Origin: Climacteris rufus
Taxonomy: Eukaryota; Chordata; Aves; Passeriformes; Climacteridae
Direction: 5' to 3'
Length of the DNA: 64,000 bases
Assembly: GCA_013398175.1 (NCBI GenBank)
Contig: VZRZ01001925.1
Span: 1,590,424-1,654,423, forward strand
Positions 34,901 to 48,600 of the stretch are shown piece after piece. Position 1 is the first letter of the stretch; every line of letters starts with the position of its first letter. Position numbers and translations under genes: made by a program. The notes beneath the pieces were generated by a model. The model searched no databases, had not been told where the DNA came from, and worked only from the letters and a program-made list of their open reading frames with translations.

Positions 34901-37900
34901 GGGTTTGTTATGTTGTGTGCAGTGCTAGAGCCCTGGGAACCTGAACAGGAGAACTTGTGGCTATTTTTATGAAATTCACAGCAAATGGAGGTGTCCAGGA
35001 GCACTGGGTGAGGCAGCCAGAGAACAAATGTGGCTGTGACCCAGGGCAAGCCAGGGGCCAGCCAGGTACACCTCTCCAGTGTGCCTCCATCTGGCATTTC
35101 TGGCTGATCCTGCAGCCCCTCTGGGCAGGGCTCATGCCTGTCCAGAGGTAATTTAAGAGCTCTTGGTTATCTCTAAATTCCAGGCCCAAGGAAACCACAT
35201 GAACTTTTCCCTTCCAGTGCTGCTACATGCCTGTGTCGAGCAGAGGCAGTGAAAGCATCAGCTTTCCAGTAATAAGGAATTTATAGCAACCCATTAACTC
35301 AATTAATTCTTTTCTTAAGAAATGAAATGAGCTGCCTGCATGCATTAGTGAAAGCAAGAATGAGAGGATTTTTCTCTATGCCCCTCTACATGTGTGAATT
35401 GACAAAAGTGAGCCTCAATATCTGTGTGTTTGTGGCAGCTGCAAACTGGCTCTTTTAAAAGAAGTCAAACCTGAAACTTCAGTTAGACTCCATGGGGATA
35501 TGTATTTTATATGGATGCACACACCTGACTGAGGGCTTAAAACCTACCACACACAGGAAAAGGCAAGATTTTGTCTCTTGCTCAGCAGAGTTTGGATCTC
35601 AGGCACTATGAGAAGATTGCTAAGTGCACAGCCTGATAAAAAGACAAGGATTCTGTTGGTATCTGTGGGAACAGACTTAAACCAATATTCACTGCTTTTG
35701 GAAACCTTTCTCTTTCCTACTGTATTTCAGATTTAGATGGCTTTTCTTCCACTGTTTTGTGGTCAGGGATAGGAATATCTGCTTTATACAAGGTACTGCT
35801 GTTTTAATATCAGGCTGCTGTAGTCCAGGTATTAAAATTATTTCTTAGAGTGTGATTTAAGTCACAGCTATGAAAATAATTTTTACTGTGAATATTCATT
35901 GCAGCTGTGAGATTAATAGATGTAAATATATGTTTCTGGTGACTTCACTGATGCCTCTCCCTCCACATGACTCTCAAAAACTGTCACAAAGAAAATTTCA
36001 GACCTTACCAAAGAAGCTCAGCCACAGTCTTTGGTGTTATAGGATGTTTAGTGTCCTGAAGTGCTGGGTAGGTTTTCTGAGGAAGGGCTGGGTAGTTTAA
36101 GCCCACACCTGAAGGCTTTGGTGGCTGTTTTGAGTGGCTCCATGCCAAGCTGACAAGCCTGGATGCTGAGGTCTGTAGGCACAAAGCAGACCAGAAGTCT
36201 CCCACTTTAACCCCTGACAGTGTCTTTTGGGAATAATTTAGCATGGATGCCAAAACATCTTATCAAACCAAGGAACATCTTATCAAACCAAGGAACATGC
36301 TTCAGCCTGCTGTAAATCAGCCACAGAGACAGCCATCCCAAATTCTCCCTACACTCCAATCTGCAGAGATGTATTTCTCTTATGGTTATGAAAATAACTT
36401 CTTAAGAAATTAAGACTTCTTAGATTAACAAATCCTCCCTTCTTTCCCTCTCCTCCAGAATAATCCTTCTCAAAAACCCTTAGGAAGTGAGTGGGGTTAG
36501 CCTTGCAGAGAGTACTGGGGTAGCCAGGTACTGCTGTCAGCTCACCCCATCCTTTCGGGGTCTGTTCAGTGGCACCAGTCCCCAGCTCCAGTTCTGCTGG
36601 TAACCACCACTAAGTCATTACACCATTAATTCTGCTGAGCCTTCAAGAGTGCTCATTTCAAACACCAGGGCTTTATTCCTTCACCTGTGGGTGGAATTAA
36701 AAAGAAACTTAACTCTAAGCAGTTATCAAAATTAAGAAGTGTCTCATGTGCTTTGTAATAACTTCACCCAATGTCCTTTTACATTTCTAGAATGACATCT
36801 TCCTTTCTACACTTGTATTTTCCTGGGAACTCGAGCACTGTGGTAGCTCTGTGGTTATGTCCTACTGAGTCTGATGGTTTCAGACTGAAATAGGTGTTGC
36901 AGATGATTGTGTAGTGTAAGTGGTAAAGGCTCCCTTTTGATAATTCCAGTGCTGTGAGTTTTTTTTTATGCATCCAATCCCCTTTAGAGCAGCTGAGTAA
37001 CTGCATGGTTAAATGTGGTTATTGTTAAAGAAGCAGCAGCAGTTGAAAAGGGGATGTGGGACATTGGTAAGAACTCAAAATGAAGCCCACTGCCCTCTAC
37101 CTGGTCAGGCACCAGATCTTCTAATGGGAACTAGAAATTAACAGTTTTATTTCTTATAAAATGGAGAAGTATGTGAGCAAAACTCATCTGTGAAACAATC
37201 ATCTTCTTGCTCTTTGTTCCTTTTTTTCCCCTTAGTATTTATTTTTCCTGGAAGTTCATCCTTGTGTCAAAACATATGAGAAAGACAAACTCTGTAGGAG
37301 AATAATGTCCATGATCCAACTAGGTGGTACAACTGTGAACCAGACACTTAATAAGCACTCAAAAGTATCAGAGCAGGAAACTTCCAATTAATATTGCTTA
37401 GAAACAGTTTTCCCCCCTCATTTTAAATACTGTAAAACAGTGTATATTGTCATCATCACTTTTCTTGTTACAGTTGTATTGATTTTTTTTCCTACTCATT
37501 AGGATCTCAGTGGAAAGATGGATTTATCTATTCTGCAACATCAACAGAGCTGGTTAACTGGAATACATGTGAAAGCAATTAGAAACATCTTGACCTGCAA
37601 TAGATGCAGAGCCATGCCCAAACTAACTCCTGAATGCACTGAGAAAGGAAAAAAAAAAAAGTCATCAGCTTTGCTAAAAGCTCAATAGAGGTGGGAAAAT
37701 CTGGGGTGTTGCAAAATAAACCCCGAGTTTGGGGCAGGAGCGACTTGAGTGTTCTCATAACCAGGGAATGGGGTTTGTTCCGTGTGTTCTGCTCTGTTAG
37801 GTTGTCTTGATACATCATTAAACCAGGTCTCAATAGCCTCAGGGGGGAAAAAAGAATCCTGATGTTGCTTTTAGTGCTGTGTGTGTTGTGTAATACTGAA

Positions 37901-40900
37901 TATTCAATTAAGGCTGGATACCTTAACCTTGACTCTGTATTTCTAATGTCAAGGAACTTTGATAGAGGGCTGAGCTTCTGCTGCCTCCTGATGTGTCTTT
38001 GGATGCTGCTTTGTTCTCATTCTCATTGTTCTTAAATGCTGATCATTTAAATGTGAATTTCTGGATTTAAAGAGTAAAGGCATTATGTCCCCTTTTGGAG
38101 ACACTGGACACGTGTGACAGGCTGGACTCTGGTACCCTTGAGAACATAACCCTGGGTGTTTGAATGCTGCTGCAGCAGCTTGTGTTTGCACAGTGTCACC
38201 ACTGCCAGGGCAGCTGACCAGTAAAGCCATTCTTCTTATGGAGGAGGAAGTCCTAAACATGAAATATCTGTGTTTAAATCCCTGCCCCTGCCCCTCACAG
38301 GTGTAAGTCCAAGCTGCAGCTTTCTTTGCACAGCACTGCTCAGGCCTCGAGTCCAGCCCTGCTAAAACTAACAGGGGGACTTTTCATCAACTGTAGAAAC
38401 TGGATCTGGTTCTGAAAGATGGACAAAGGCTTCTGACACTCCTGCTGAGGCTTTTATGCCTTCAGCTATCAAATGTGTTCTCTGCAGAGAGCAGCATTAA
38501 AGATGCATGGCCTGTCAGGATCATTTCCCAGAGGAGCAGCAGCTCCAGCATTAACAGTCTCCTCGTGCTCCTTTGCTCCACAGATGGTCAAGTCCTGCTG
38601 AACTTGGGGCATCTCTGAAGTTGGACCAGCCAGGTACAGCTGTCTGGTACCTGCTCTGCTCAGAGCCAGGGAGGGCTCACTCTGGGGTGCTGGGACAGGG
38701 AACAAAGTGTGTGTGATCCATCCTGGGAGAGGAGCAGGACCAGAGCAGAGCCACCAGGGCCATGGGAACGACTGGAGAGAAATTCCTGTGAGTAAACCCA
38801 TCTGGAAAGTGGAACATGAAACTCCTCAGACAGCAGAACCAGGGCACTGAGCAGGCTACAAGACCCAGCATGGCTGGTTCATCTCAAGGGTTAAGTGCCA
38901 GAACAAACCAAGGGCTGGGGTGATGATTCCAGAATCGTGTTTGCAGTTTTTCTGTTCCAAAGGGTTCTGAGGCCAAGTTTCTCTGAGCTTGGATTAAAAA
39001 ATACATTGCACAGTTGTATATCTAAACAGAAATGCCAGGCACACCCTTAAACCCTTCAGCTTGTCAAATACCTGAATGCCACAGGGTATTTTATGGCCAA
39101 ATGTTCTCTGCACGTAGTGCAAACCAGATTATCGGACAATATTTGCTTAAACTGGGGAGAAAACTCACAGATGATGACAAAGCACTGATGAATTTCAAGT
39201 CCAGTGCACAGGAGATATTTTAATTAATTCCAATCAATGGCTGCCTAATAGAAGGTGGAAGGCCTTTTAATGGGGCCAGTGTGTGAGAGTTGTGTAGAAA
39301 ATGTCACAGTTTTCCTCTGGTAGTGCACTGACCTTCCCTCTAAGCCACAGTCCTCTGCAAAATTGACATTTCCTTTCAAAACCAATGTTACTCTGTATTT
39401 AGCACTAGACTTAAGACAGTTGTGTTGCTGCGATCAAGGGGTACATTGTTGGGTCAGGGCTTTTTTTAACAGATTAAAGAAACCAGAGCTTAGAGAAAAG
39501 TGTGATGCTGCAGGTGTTTCTGAGCATGGTGTAGACCCTGTTTTTCTGATGTACCAAACCTGGTAGCACAGCTCTGCTCTGGGTTTCTTTGCAAGTCTCT
39601 GCTTTCTCTGGGCATAGTTCCCAGGCTGGAGAATAGGAGCACAGCAATTATTTTCCAAATTTCCATCAGCTTTGTGAAATACAGGTGAAGGCCCATCCTT
39701 GTTCCACAAGTGAATTATGGGCTGGCTGATTTCTCCAAGGCCAGAAACTGAGAAATTCAGGGACGCTATCAGAAGTGATGGTTGCAAATAAAATAGCACT
39801 GTCTTATCTAAAAGCTAAATCATCCTTCAGCAGTGCAGTGCTGAGATGTTTTAGGAGCATCTTGCTTTGCCCAATGTGATATTTTCTTCCTAAAATACTT
39901 CAGCATTGACACTAGGGCTGTCCAGAAGTGCCTGATTTCAGGTAGCCAGAGGGTCTTTCTTCTGATTCAGTCTTTTTGGAGACAGTTTTTTGAGGTTCCC
40001 TTCCTCCCTAGTTACTATCACTTTTAAACTCCCTGAGACAGCATCTATTGCTAATATACTAGTGCAGTGACCCTGGGCAGCACCAGCAGCGTTGTGCTTT
40101 TATGTTTGACTTTCTAAATTGTATCTGGCCCTTAAAACCTCTTGCCCTCAAAGCTCCTCACAGACATAAACACAAACCAGCTCACTGCTGACTTTCAAAG
40201 TTTCCAGCCAGGTGCAAAGTTTGCACCTTGAGATGAACTTTGTGGTTAATCTCCCCAAACGGCTGTGAAGGAGGTAAGTAGCAGGTATTAAACTGCCATG
40301 AGAGGATGGGAGGAAAGAAACAAGCTAGAGTAACAGAAAAGGTTTTCAGCCCCCAAACCATCAACAGGAAGAAAAGCTGAGCTGTCTGGGTTGTCCTTTC
40401 CAAAAACTTCCAGAGATGGCATCTACCCCACGTTTCTCTGCTCTGCTGCAGCAGGAGGGAGGCCAAAGCAGGGACCTGAAGCATCAGAAAAGAGGTAGGG
40501 ATTAGTTGTGAGATCAAAGCCACTGCTGCTGCTCTGGTGGACTGTGCTCCACTGCAGTGCAATTCCTGCTTGTCACTGCAGCATCCTTGCAGAGCAGGGA
40601 GGAGGAAACCACCCCCAAAGCAAACCCCACAGCATTTCATGCCAGGCACTCAGGTGAGCCCATGGATGTGCTCACCTGGTGCCAGGGGCCTGGCTCTGGG
40701 TACAGGCATCCCTGACAAGGTGGGGCAGGTGGTGCCCATTCCTCCAGCTGGAGGATGAGGAGGAGCAGGCTGTTAATAACCAGGATACAGTTTCACCCTG
40801 GGCAAGCAGCCAGCTCCTAACCACAGGGATTTTGACTTGTAACCTTGCAAGCCATGGATCTGTGCCCACCAGCCTGTGATATTTCATTCCTGTCAGGGCT

Positions 40901-43900
40901 TGAAATCCTTCATAGGTCAGCCTGGTCCTGGCTCTTTGTGGGTTTGGAGAGGTTTGCTCTCCAGACCTGCTCCTGGCTTTTGTGTCTGCAGGTGGCCCTG
41001 CTGGGAAAGTCCTGGATGCTAACACTGCAGCATTCAATGCCTTGGGTGAGTGCTGGGGCTGGTAGAGAATGTTCTGCTGAAGGGAGTTGGCCTTTGTGCC
41101 CACAGAAGAGGAGGAATGAGTGGCAGCCAGTGATAAGGGTGTGTTGTACAAATATTGGGGATTGATCAATCAACCTTTTTGCTTCTTTTGGTCTCTTAGC
41201 AATGTACAAACTGCCACTGGCACCACCCCAAGTCTTAAATTTAATACAGTGCTGAGGATACACTTGGAGAGCTTGTTGGATTGTTGTGAAGTCCTTGTGC
41301 CATTTACTGCCCACTACGGTGTGGGCTTTCCTAGTGCAGGTGGATGGAGTGATGGTCCTCAAGGTCACAGCCATTCCTGACAGCCTTTACAAAGTTTGGG
41401 GTTTTTTTTAAACTGATTTGATGCTGGAGAATGAAAGATGAGTTGCATTTGACTTCTTTTGCTACAGCACTTTTTAATTCAGTTGTACCAGACCTATGCA
41501 CCTTCTCTTTTTGCAGCCTGGTTTGTTCTTCAGCTAATCTTTGATTTCCCCTCCTGGCCTGCTAGTGAAGTCAGCATAAATACCCCAGATCTACTCCTCT
41601 GTCTCTTTTAGTTCCACACTGCTGCTGCTCCTGTCAGATTTCTCTTGGTGTCCTCCTGTGTCCTCTCCTCTCTTACGATATCCTTCCTCTAATTTTCCTT
41701 TTTCAGTCAGCCCCTGGTGTAAGACATTTGAGAGCCTTCCCACGACTTCAGCACTTTCCAAACCCTTGAATCTGTTGTTTGTTTGCTTGTTTTACAATGT
41801 CAGTGTTCTTGCTCATGTGTCTTTATCTAAGATAGTGTTTCACCACTGGCAACCCCCTGGTCTGAGCATCATTTCCTTTTCTTGTCCATTGCTGTTGCCT
41901 TCCAGAGAACCCACAGCTGAATCACTCCTCCCCTCCCACCACCCCACAGTTCCCCTTGTGCTGTACCACTGATTTCCTCCCACTATCTCTGTTCCAAACC
42001 TGCCCTCACCTGCAAGTTTGCTCATTTTCTTCTGTTTCCCCATCTCCATCTTACCCACCTTCATTTCCAGCACCCTCCCAGTGCTTTCCATGCCTCCCTG
42101 GTTTTTTGGCTTCACCTCCTGCACTGGGCAAGCCCCAGTGCTCAGAGCAGCCCATATCCACACCGTGGCCAACTTCTGCCTTCATTTGTTGTCTCATGAC
42201 TTTTCTCCTGCCCAGCCCTCCCTGTGCTGCCAGGCTCTGCCCACGGGCATTCCCAGAGGTGCTGGGATGTGCAGGCATGGCAAGGATGTGCTCCCCTGCT
42301 CTGCAGAGGCTCCTTTGCAGCAGGTTTAAGTGAGGACATGGTCTGCTCATCAGACAGCAGCTCTGAGCTGGAATAGAATACACCAGGAGACCTTGAAACA
42401 TCATGGAAGGAAAACTTTGCCAGGGCACTCAAACTGCAGAGATTGGCAGCGTGAAGGGAAAAGGCAGCAGCACCTTCAGTCACGTGTGGGGCTGCAGCCC
42501 ACCTACGCTCGCTGTGAGTTTGCCAAGCTGACACCAGCACTGTGAGTGGGGAAGAGCAGCCACCAGCACACGTGCTCTGCATGCCTGCAGAAGGAGGGCA
42601 GCAGTTTTGCTGTCACCTCACTTCTTTGCTTTCAACTCCCAGCACAGCCCACGGCAGCTCCTTCTGTGCGTCCGAGCCACGGGGACTGCTCAGTGTCCTT
42701 CAGCCACTGCAGCTCTCTCTCTGTGCATTTAATCCAGAAGGCTCCACTGCCAGGCTCTTGTCTGACTGCTAACTCATGTATTATAAAAGCACAAGAGAAA
42801 AATCCCCTTCCTAGGCCTGAGTGAAATCTTCCCAGCAAATAGTGGACTTCCTAAAGAAAGGAATTTGAGGGACCAAAACTACCTGTGAAATTGGGTTGGA
42901 TGCTGGATGAGGAAGGGTATGCTAAGAACTGTGTCTTTGAAAATGCTGGATGCTTTAGTAGTGCTTTTTATGAAGCTTCACCTTTGAAATGTCTTTTTTT
43001 TTTCTTATCTAGGTCTCTGCAAAATTTTATTTGTGCTGGAAAAAAAAAATCAAACTTTGATGCAGTGAATTTTGACTGTATTAGAAAACAAACAAATGGT
43101 ATTTCTCTTCTAGCTCCAAATCTTTGTATTGGCAACCGAAGCAAAGGCTTTGATTTGCCAACAAAAATGAGGATGATGCAGATGCCTGCGGGCTCTCAGA
43201 TGAGCTCAGCCCTCCCTCTGCCCTGAAGGTCTCCACCTTCTCCAGGCCCAGGTCCTGGGCACTGCAATGTCCTGCTGAGGTTGTAGCTGTCCTTATCTTC
43301 CCAATCACAATGCTCATACCCAAATTTTAAAAGAAAATGGGGGGTTGGTTTTTTTTGGGTTTTATGTTTTTGGTTTTTTTAATCCTGTAGCTGTTAAGCT
43401 GCATTTCACTCTTTAGCTGACTCACTGGTCTGGCACAGAGCCAGTGTATTTATGTGACTCCCCCCTCATTTCCATACGTGCCTCAGAAAGCAGCTGTGCT
43501 TACAACACAATTTCAATAAACAGACAACTGAATTATGGACTTCAGAGACTGATGCAAAGTTGCTGAGCTCTCCAGTGCCCTGGGCTAAGGCTCCTGCTGC
43601 CAGACTTGGGCTTTGGAAAGCTGCCTCCACCCTCTGCAGCCCAGGGCTGCCAAGGTCCTGGCTGGTGATCTAAGTCGAGTCCCAGGGCTGTAATTAACCT
43701 CTAACTTGGCTAAAGCTTTTCCCATTCCATCCATCCTGCACCTATATCTCTGTGGAGCCAGTGAGGAGGAGAACACTGAAGTATTTTCTTCTCATCAGCT
43801 TTGTTTTCAGCTTTTTGCATATGCAAGGGCAGGAATAAAAGAAGTTTTACAGTTAAGCCATGTCCCCATGGGTCACTTGGTGGTTCTGTCATGTTGCAGT

Positions 43901-44800
43901 AGTAATATGTGAATTCTGGACAGAGCTCCCAGTCAGTCACATGTCAGAGTAAGCTCCCACCTTAATCAGACCTTCACGTCATGCATGGTCCCTCACACTC
44001 ATGTACAACTGCAAAGATCCAGGTTTATTAGCCATGAACACTTACCTACAGGTTGTCCTGTTTCCAGGAGTGACTCACATTTTGAACCTAAAGGCCTCTG
44101 TTGAGCTGGAAGGGTTTCAGTGAAACCCCAGAGCTCAGTGTCAGAGCTCCCTGTTGATCTGTTCAGTCTGGGAGGAGGCCCTTTCCCAAGGAGAAATGGA
44201 TGGTGATTAATCCTCCAAACCTTCCCAAACCTATTTCACCCTGGAAAAGGCAACTGAGCCCAGACACAATATCTGACAACTGCATGAGGAATCCTCTCTT
44301 CTCTGCTCCCAGTGGGTGAGTGTGGACTCCCCAGTGCCACTCCCAGCCCAGGAGGTTTCTTGGCTTCTCTCCCAGCTCTGGTGACTGGTTTGACTCCTGC
44401 CAAAGGCCCTTATCTGCCTGTAAAATGGGCATAAGGCACACTTCAGGAATGGTGTTTGTTTTTGCTATCAGTCACTGTCTTTAAAAGCCTGATGTGATGT
44501 TACATTACTTTGGGAGCGGATTTTAGTTTCTCCTTAAAAATTCTCTGGGACCCCAACCCGAGCACCAAATCACTCTGTGGCAGATAGGAACCCGCTGCCG
44601 GGCCCTGATATTTATGCCAAAAAAACTGGGCTAAACAGTTTCTAACACGCATACCCACCTTCCAGCTTCAGTGGGGCAGCGGCATCCCTCATCCTGTGCC
44701 CAGCCAGCGGTCGGGGTAAATGTCATCCACAGGCAGCTGGGCGGGCAGGCTGGGGTGCGACCTTCCACCAAAATTCAAATACCTTATTTAAAAAAAAAAA
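32000..44800. other. Intergenic, no gene supported
   Basis: About 12.8 kb without a supportable exon, CpG island or RNA gene on either strand. The open frames are short and unrelated to families I know. A small block around 33,280-33,390 (taattacctgcc and gcagtaattacatgg) could be a conserved element. A perfect 20-bp tandem duplication lies at 36,254-36,298. This interval separates ACTR5 from the likely PPP1R16B promoter. Confidence 0.5.
36254..36298 (+). repeat. 20-bp tandem duplication
   Basis: The unit aacatcttatcaaaccaagg occurs twice in direct succession with no mismatch, plus the first five bases of a third copy. It is a small local duplication with no sign of function. Confidence 0.9.
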
Positions 44801-44923
44801 TTATTTATTTATCTGAAGGAGGCCCCCCGGCGGCAGGCGCGGACCATCCCTGGCTCCCGCAGCACCCCCGGGGCTCCCCCGCGCCTTCACCTGCGGGGCG
44901 GCCGCCGCTGCCCGCCCGCCCCC

Positions 44924-45247
44924 NNNNNNNNNNNNNNNNNNNNNNNNNNNNNNNNNNNNNNNNNNNNNNNNNNNNNNNNNNNNNNNNNNNNNNNNNNNNN
45001 NNNNNNNNNNNNNNNNNNNNNNNNNNNNNNNNNNNNNNNNNNNNNNNNNNNNNNNNNNNNNNNNNNNNNNNNNNNNNNNNNNNNNNNNNNNNNNNNNNNN
45101 NNNNNNNNNNNNNNNNNNNNNNNNNNNNNNNNNNNNNNNNNNNNNNNNNNNNNNNNNNNNNNNNNNNNNNNNNNNNNNNNNNNNNNNNNNNNNNNNNNNN
45201 NNNNNNNNNNNNNNNNNNNNNNNNNNNNNNNNNNNNNNNNNNNNNNN
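44924..45247. other. Assembly gap (324 N) in CpG island
   Basis: Undetermined bases lie between a proline-codon-like GC-rich stretch and a 19-bp tandem repeat. The repeat abuts the gap directly, so the array probably continues into it. Confidence 0.98.
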
Positions 45248-45486
45248 GGAGCGGTCCCGGGGATGGGGAGCGGTCCCGGGGATGGGGAGCGGTCCCGGCG
45301 ATGGGGAGAGGTCCCGGGGATGCGGAGCGGTCCCGGGGATGGGGAGCGGTCCCGGGGATGGGGAGCGGTCCCGGGGATGGGGAGAGGTCCCGGGGATGCG
45401 GAGCGGTCCCGGCGATGGAGAGAGGTCCCGGGGATGCGGAGCGGTCCCGGGATGCGGAGCGGTCCCGGGGATGGGGAGCGCTCCCC
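45248..45486 (+). repeat. 19-bp GC-rich minisatellite, about 12.5 copies
   Basis: The unit is GGAGCGGTCCCGGGGATGG, with single-base variants: C/A at unit position 5, G/C at position 14 and G/C at position 19, and one 18-bp unit at 45,438-45,455. The units start at 45,248 and continue without interruption to the partial unit at 45,475-45,486. Each unit junction holds GGGGATGGGGAG, giving two G4 runs per unit and so strong G-quadruplex potential on the plus strand. All three frames lack stop codons, which creates long artificial open frames. Confidence 0.95.
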
Positions 45487-45619
45487 CTCTCCCCTTTCCA
45501 GGCAGTTCGCGCTCCGTGCAGCTTTAGTCGCTCGCCCTGAAGTGCCGCTGGGGCAGCGTGCGGGACCCCAGCGCTGTGGATGTTGGGGTCTGTCCGTGGG
45601 TGGGTTTTGCTTAGGGCAT

Positions 45620-48600
45620 GTGGAATTCTCTCTTCTGGCATGATTGGGGTGTGGGAGAAATTGACCCGAGGTAGCACAAATACAAGCAAGCGTAATTCCT
45701 GAAATGGCATCGGGATTGCAAGTGCTGGTTTCTGTGTGAGATGAAGGATTCTCTTGGAGGCAGTCTCCTCCAGACACTGCCAGACCGGGGGAACTTCTGT
45801 CTGAACTTCAGCTCCTTCTCCAGCTCCAGGGCTGGAGAGGTGTCAGTGGAGGGAGAGATGCTTCTGGCTGACTCTGGCAAGCCAACAAATTAATGTTTAT
45901 CTCTCTGCTTGCTTATCGTGAAGATATCTTTTCTGCACTGTGCTCGAGGAGGAGGAAGATGCTTCAGGCTGCAGTAGAGTAGTAGCAGGAAAAGTGGCTT
46001 TTCACAAACTGGCAAGGAGAGGAGAGGGTTCACAAACCTGGGGAAAAAAGCCCCAAACCCATCTCTGAGCCATTCTGTTCCCTAACAAACGCTCAGGGAA
46101 CCTCGGGAGCAGCGGCTGCCTGGGCTGCCCTACCTCTCACCTTGACCCAGCCTTCCTTGACCCGGCGTCCTGAGCCCTGCCATTAATGTTAAGTGGTTTT
46201 TCACAGATGGAAGGGCCAAGTGCTGTTATAGCAGAAAGCAGAAGGGCTTTTTCTGGCTGGAACTGCACTTAGTCTGGAGGTGGATTGTGTTTGTTGTGAG
46301 AGATGTATTAAATCCTGAACATGAAGAATACTTTTTCATTTATGTTTTTTTCCTTCCTTGTTTAATGTCTACACTATGAGTTGGATCAAAAACTGCAGAT
46401 GATATTAAAAATACTCTTATTACATTATTTTTATGGGTTTTGATTCGTGTCCTGAGATCTTTCGTGAGACTGGAATTTAAAAAAAACAAACTTGTTTTCC
46501 TTCTGACTGGAAAATATAAGTGACTTTTTCATAAGAAAAATAAGGTTTAAAGTGTTGAGCTTCAGATACGTGTGATGGATGTGATGAAATGCTGAGATAT
46601 CACATCTTCTTTTTGCCATCAAGACCACGTGTCCAGGATGTGCATTTCTAACAATGTCTTGTTGTTGAGTCAGTTGTGGCAGGAAAAATGACCCTGTGTA
46701 AATGTGCTGGTACCAATTGTACCAGCTCCTTGGTGCTTCTGCAGTCACTTTGTTGGAACCTTATTTTCCCTTGGTTTAATAATTTATAAAGTGCCTGTTG
46801 CCTCTAGGCACGTTTCATCCAGTAAGAAGAAAAACATCAACCAGTGTTTACTGGTTACGGAGCCTGAGGTTGACAAATAATGAAGCTTTTGTGGATGAGG
46901 GGGTGTCTCATTTTTATCTTCTATAAATTCACAAAAATGCAGGATTTGTGCTCAAAGTGTTGCTGTTGTTACCTCTTTCTTTTCCATATCCTTTACAAGG
47001 TCTCTTGCCTGCTGGTGACAAAGCAGGTTGTAACTGTGACCTTTCTTAACCTGATCTTGGGTCTGCTTCTCCTTTTTGCTTTTACCTGTGTCTGACTCGA
47101 GTTTAGCATCTCTAGAGTATTTAACCACTGTAAAGTAAGATGGCAAAATCGGGTCCTCCATCTTCACCAGCTGAGCTGCTTTGGCTGAAAGAGATCAGTC
47201 TCTTTTTGGGCAATAAATTGCTCTCTCAAATCCTCTGCCAGATACTTATGAGCCACTATCATTAACTGCATTTTGAATCACTCATTGAGCTGGAGGGGGG
47301 AAATTGGCCTGCAGTCTCCTTTGAAACTGCTAAATGATGATTCAGTGACCTCAGTGGGCAAATTATATCAGCAGCTAATTGGTCTAAGAAGAAAAACTTG
47401 CCTGATATCAAATAAACTGGCTGCTGCTGTTCATAATTCTGACAAAGATGCTCCAGGTGAAACCTCAGTTTCAAGCAGTGACAGGGTTTTGTTGTGGCAC
47501 TGGAAAGTGGCCACAGAGAGCTGTTGGCCATGCCTGGGTGTGGTGTCCATTCCACCTCCAGCAGGTTTTGAGGGTATCATCCTTTAAAGGAAAAAAATCT
47601 TAACATTTCCAGCTTGCCTTCCCCTGTAGATAGCCGTCTCCTCTTCCTCCTCAGAGCGTGAAGCTGCTCACTGGGGTGTCGCGTTTTTGGAGGACTTGGC
47701 TCTGGGGGGATCCCAGCGGAGGTTACTTGAGCAAGGAAGTGAAAACGTGATGCAAGCTTATCGCCTCGTCTTCCCTGCGCTTGCTTTGGCAAAGCCCTTT
47801 CCAGGAGCCGTGTGCCACTCCCCAAACCTGCCTGGCAGCACTGGGGACCCGGGTCAGGGTGAGCCCCTGGCGGGCAGTGAGACGTGCTGGCTGAGCAGCC
47901 GGGGAGCGCGGTCAGCCCGACCTCACCGCTTGTTCGCAGCAGTTCAGGGCCACTGGCTGCTCTGCAAGAAGGGCTGAAGCTGCAGGTGAGTGCCAGGGCA
48001 GAACCATCCAGGTATGGCCTGCTGAGCTTTCCTTGCTTCAGGAGCTGCGGGAGTGAGCTGGGGCGTGTGAAAGGGGTCAGTGCTGGCTTTTTGCGAGGCT
48101 CTTACACCACCTCCTAGGATGGTCTTGCCAGCTGGCTCATCCTCCAGGGAAGTTTCAAGAGGCTTATCGCAATCTTACTAGAAATCTGTCGTCTTCTATT
48201 AATCTGCTTGTCTCTCCCTGTCTCCTCCCGAGCGCTCCCCTGCGCGCTGATCTCGACAGCCCCGCTCTGCTGCGCTGCCGCCGGCCCACGCCAGCTCTGC
48301 TGCTTGCCAGAGCTTGTTCAGGGCATGCACCATTGTGGACTGTCACTTTGTACTGACCAACACGTTTTTTGCTTCAATAATATTTTAATTTTTTTTTCTT
48401 CTTCTGCAAGGACAGCGGAGCCCGGGTGCTTTGCTGGCTGGGCTGGAGCTGCAGGGTGGCACCCAGGAGCAATGTGACTCCAGTTCTGGTTAAGGCAAAG
48501 CCCACTCCTACTCCAGGTCCTGCTGGGCTGCAGGCTCAGTGTGGAGCACAGGGTGCTTTGCCAGCAGCAGCAGCACGAGGGGCAGGTGTCTGTGGTGGGA

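Larger units (their letters stand above)
44810..45620 (+). promoter_or_regulatory. PPP1R16B: CpG island, probable PPP1R16B promoter and noncoding first exon
   Basis: GC-rich CpG-dense sequence surrounds the 324-N gap at 44,924-45,247, including cggggcggccgccgctgcccg before it and a GC-rich minisatellite after it. It is the only strong CpG island between ACTR5 and the first PPP1R16B coding exon, on the expected side. The human gene has a noncoding first exon and a long first intron, so this is the best promoter candidate. The exon boundary itself cannot be placed and may be in the gap. Confidence 0.55.

Noticed and set aside
45248..45486. Resemblance to a CRISPR array (short regular repeats)
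   Set aside because: The units are directly abutting with no spacers, in vertebrate promoter DNA; it is a minisatellite.
44671..45710. Long overlapping open frames on both strands across the gap and minisatellite (about 290-300 codons)
   Set aside because: Most of each frame is undetermined bases or the 19-bp repeat, which lacks stops by chance. There is no known domain or supporting splice structure.
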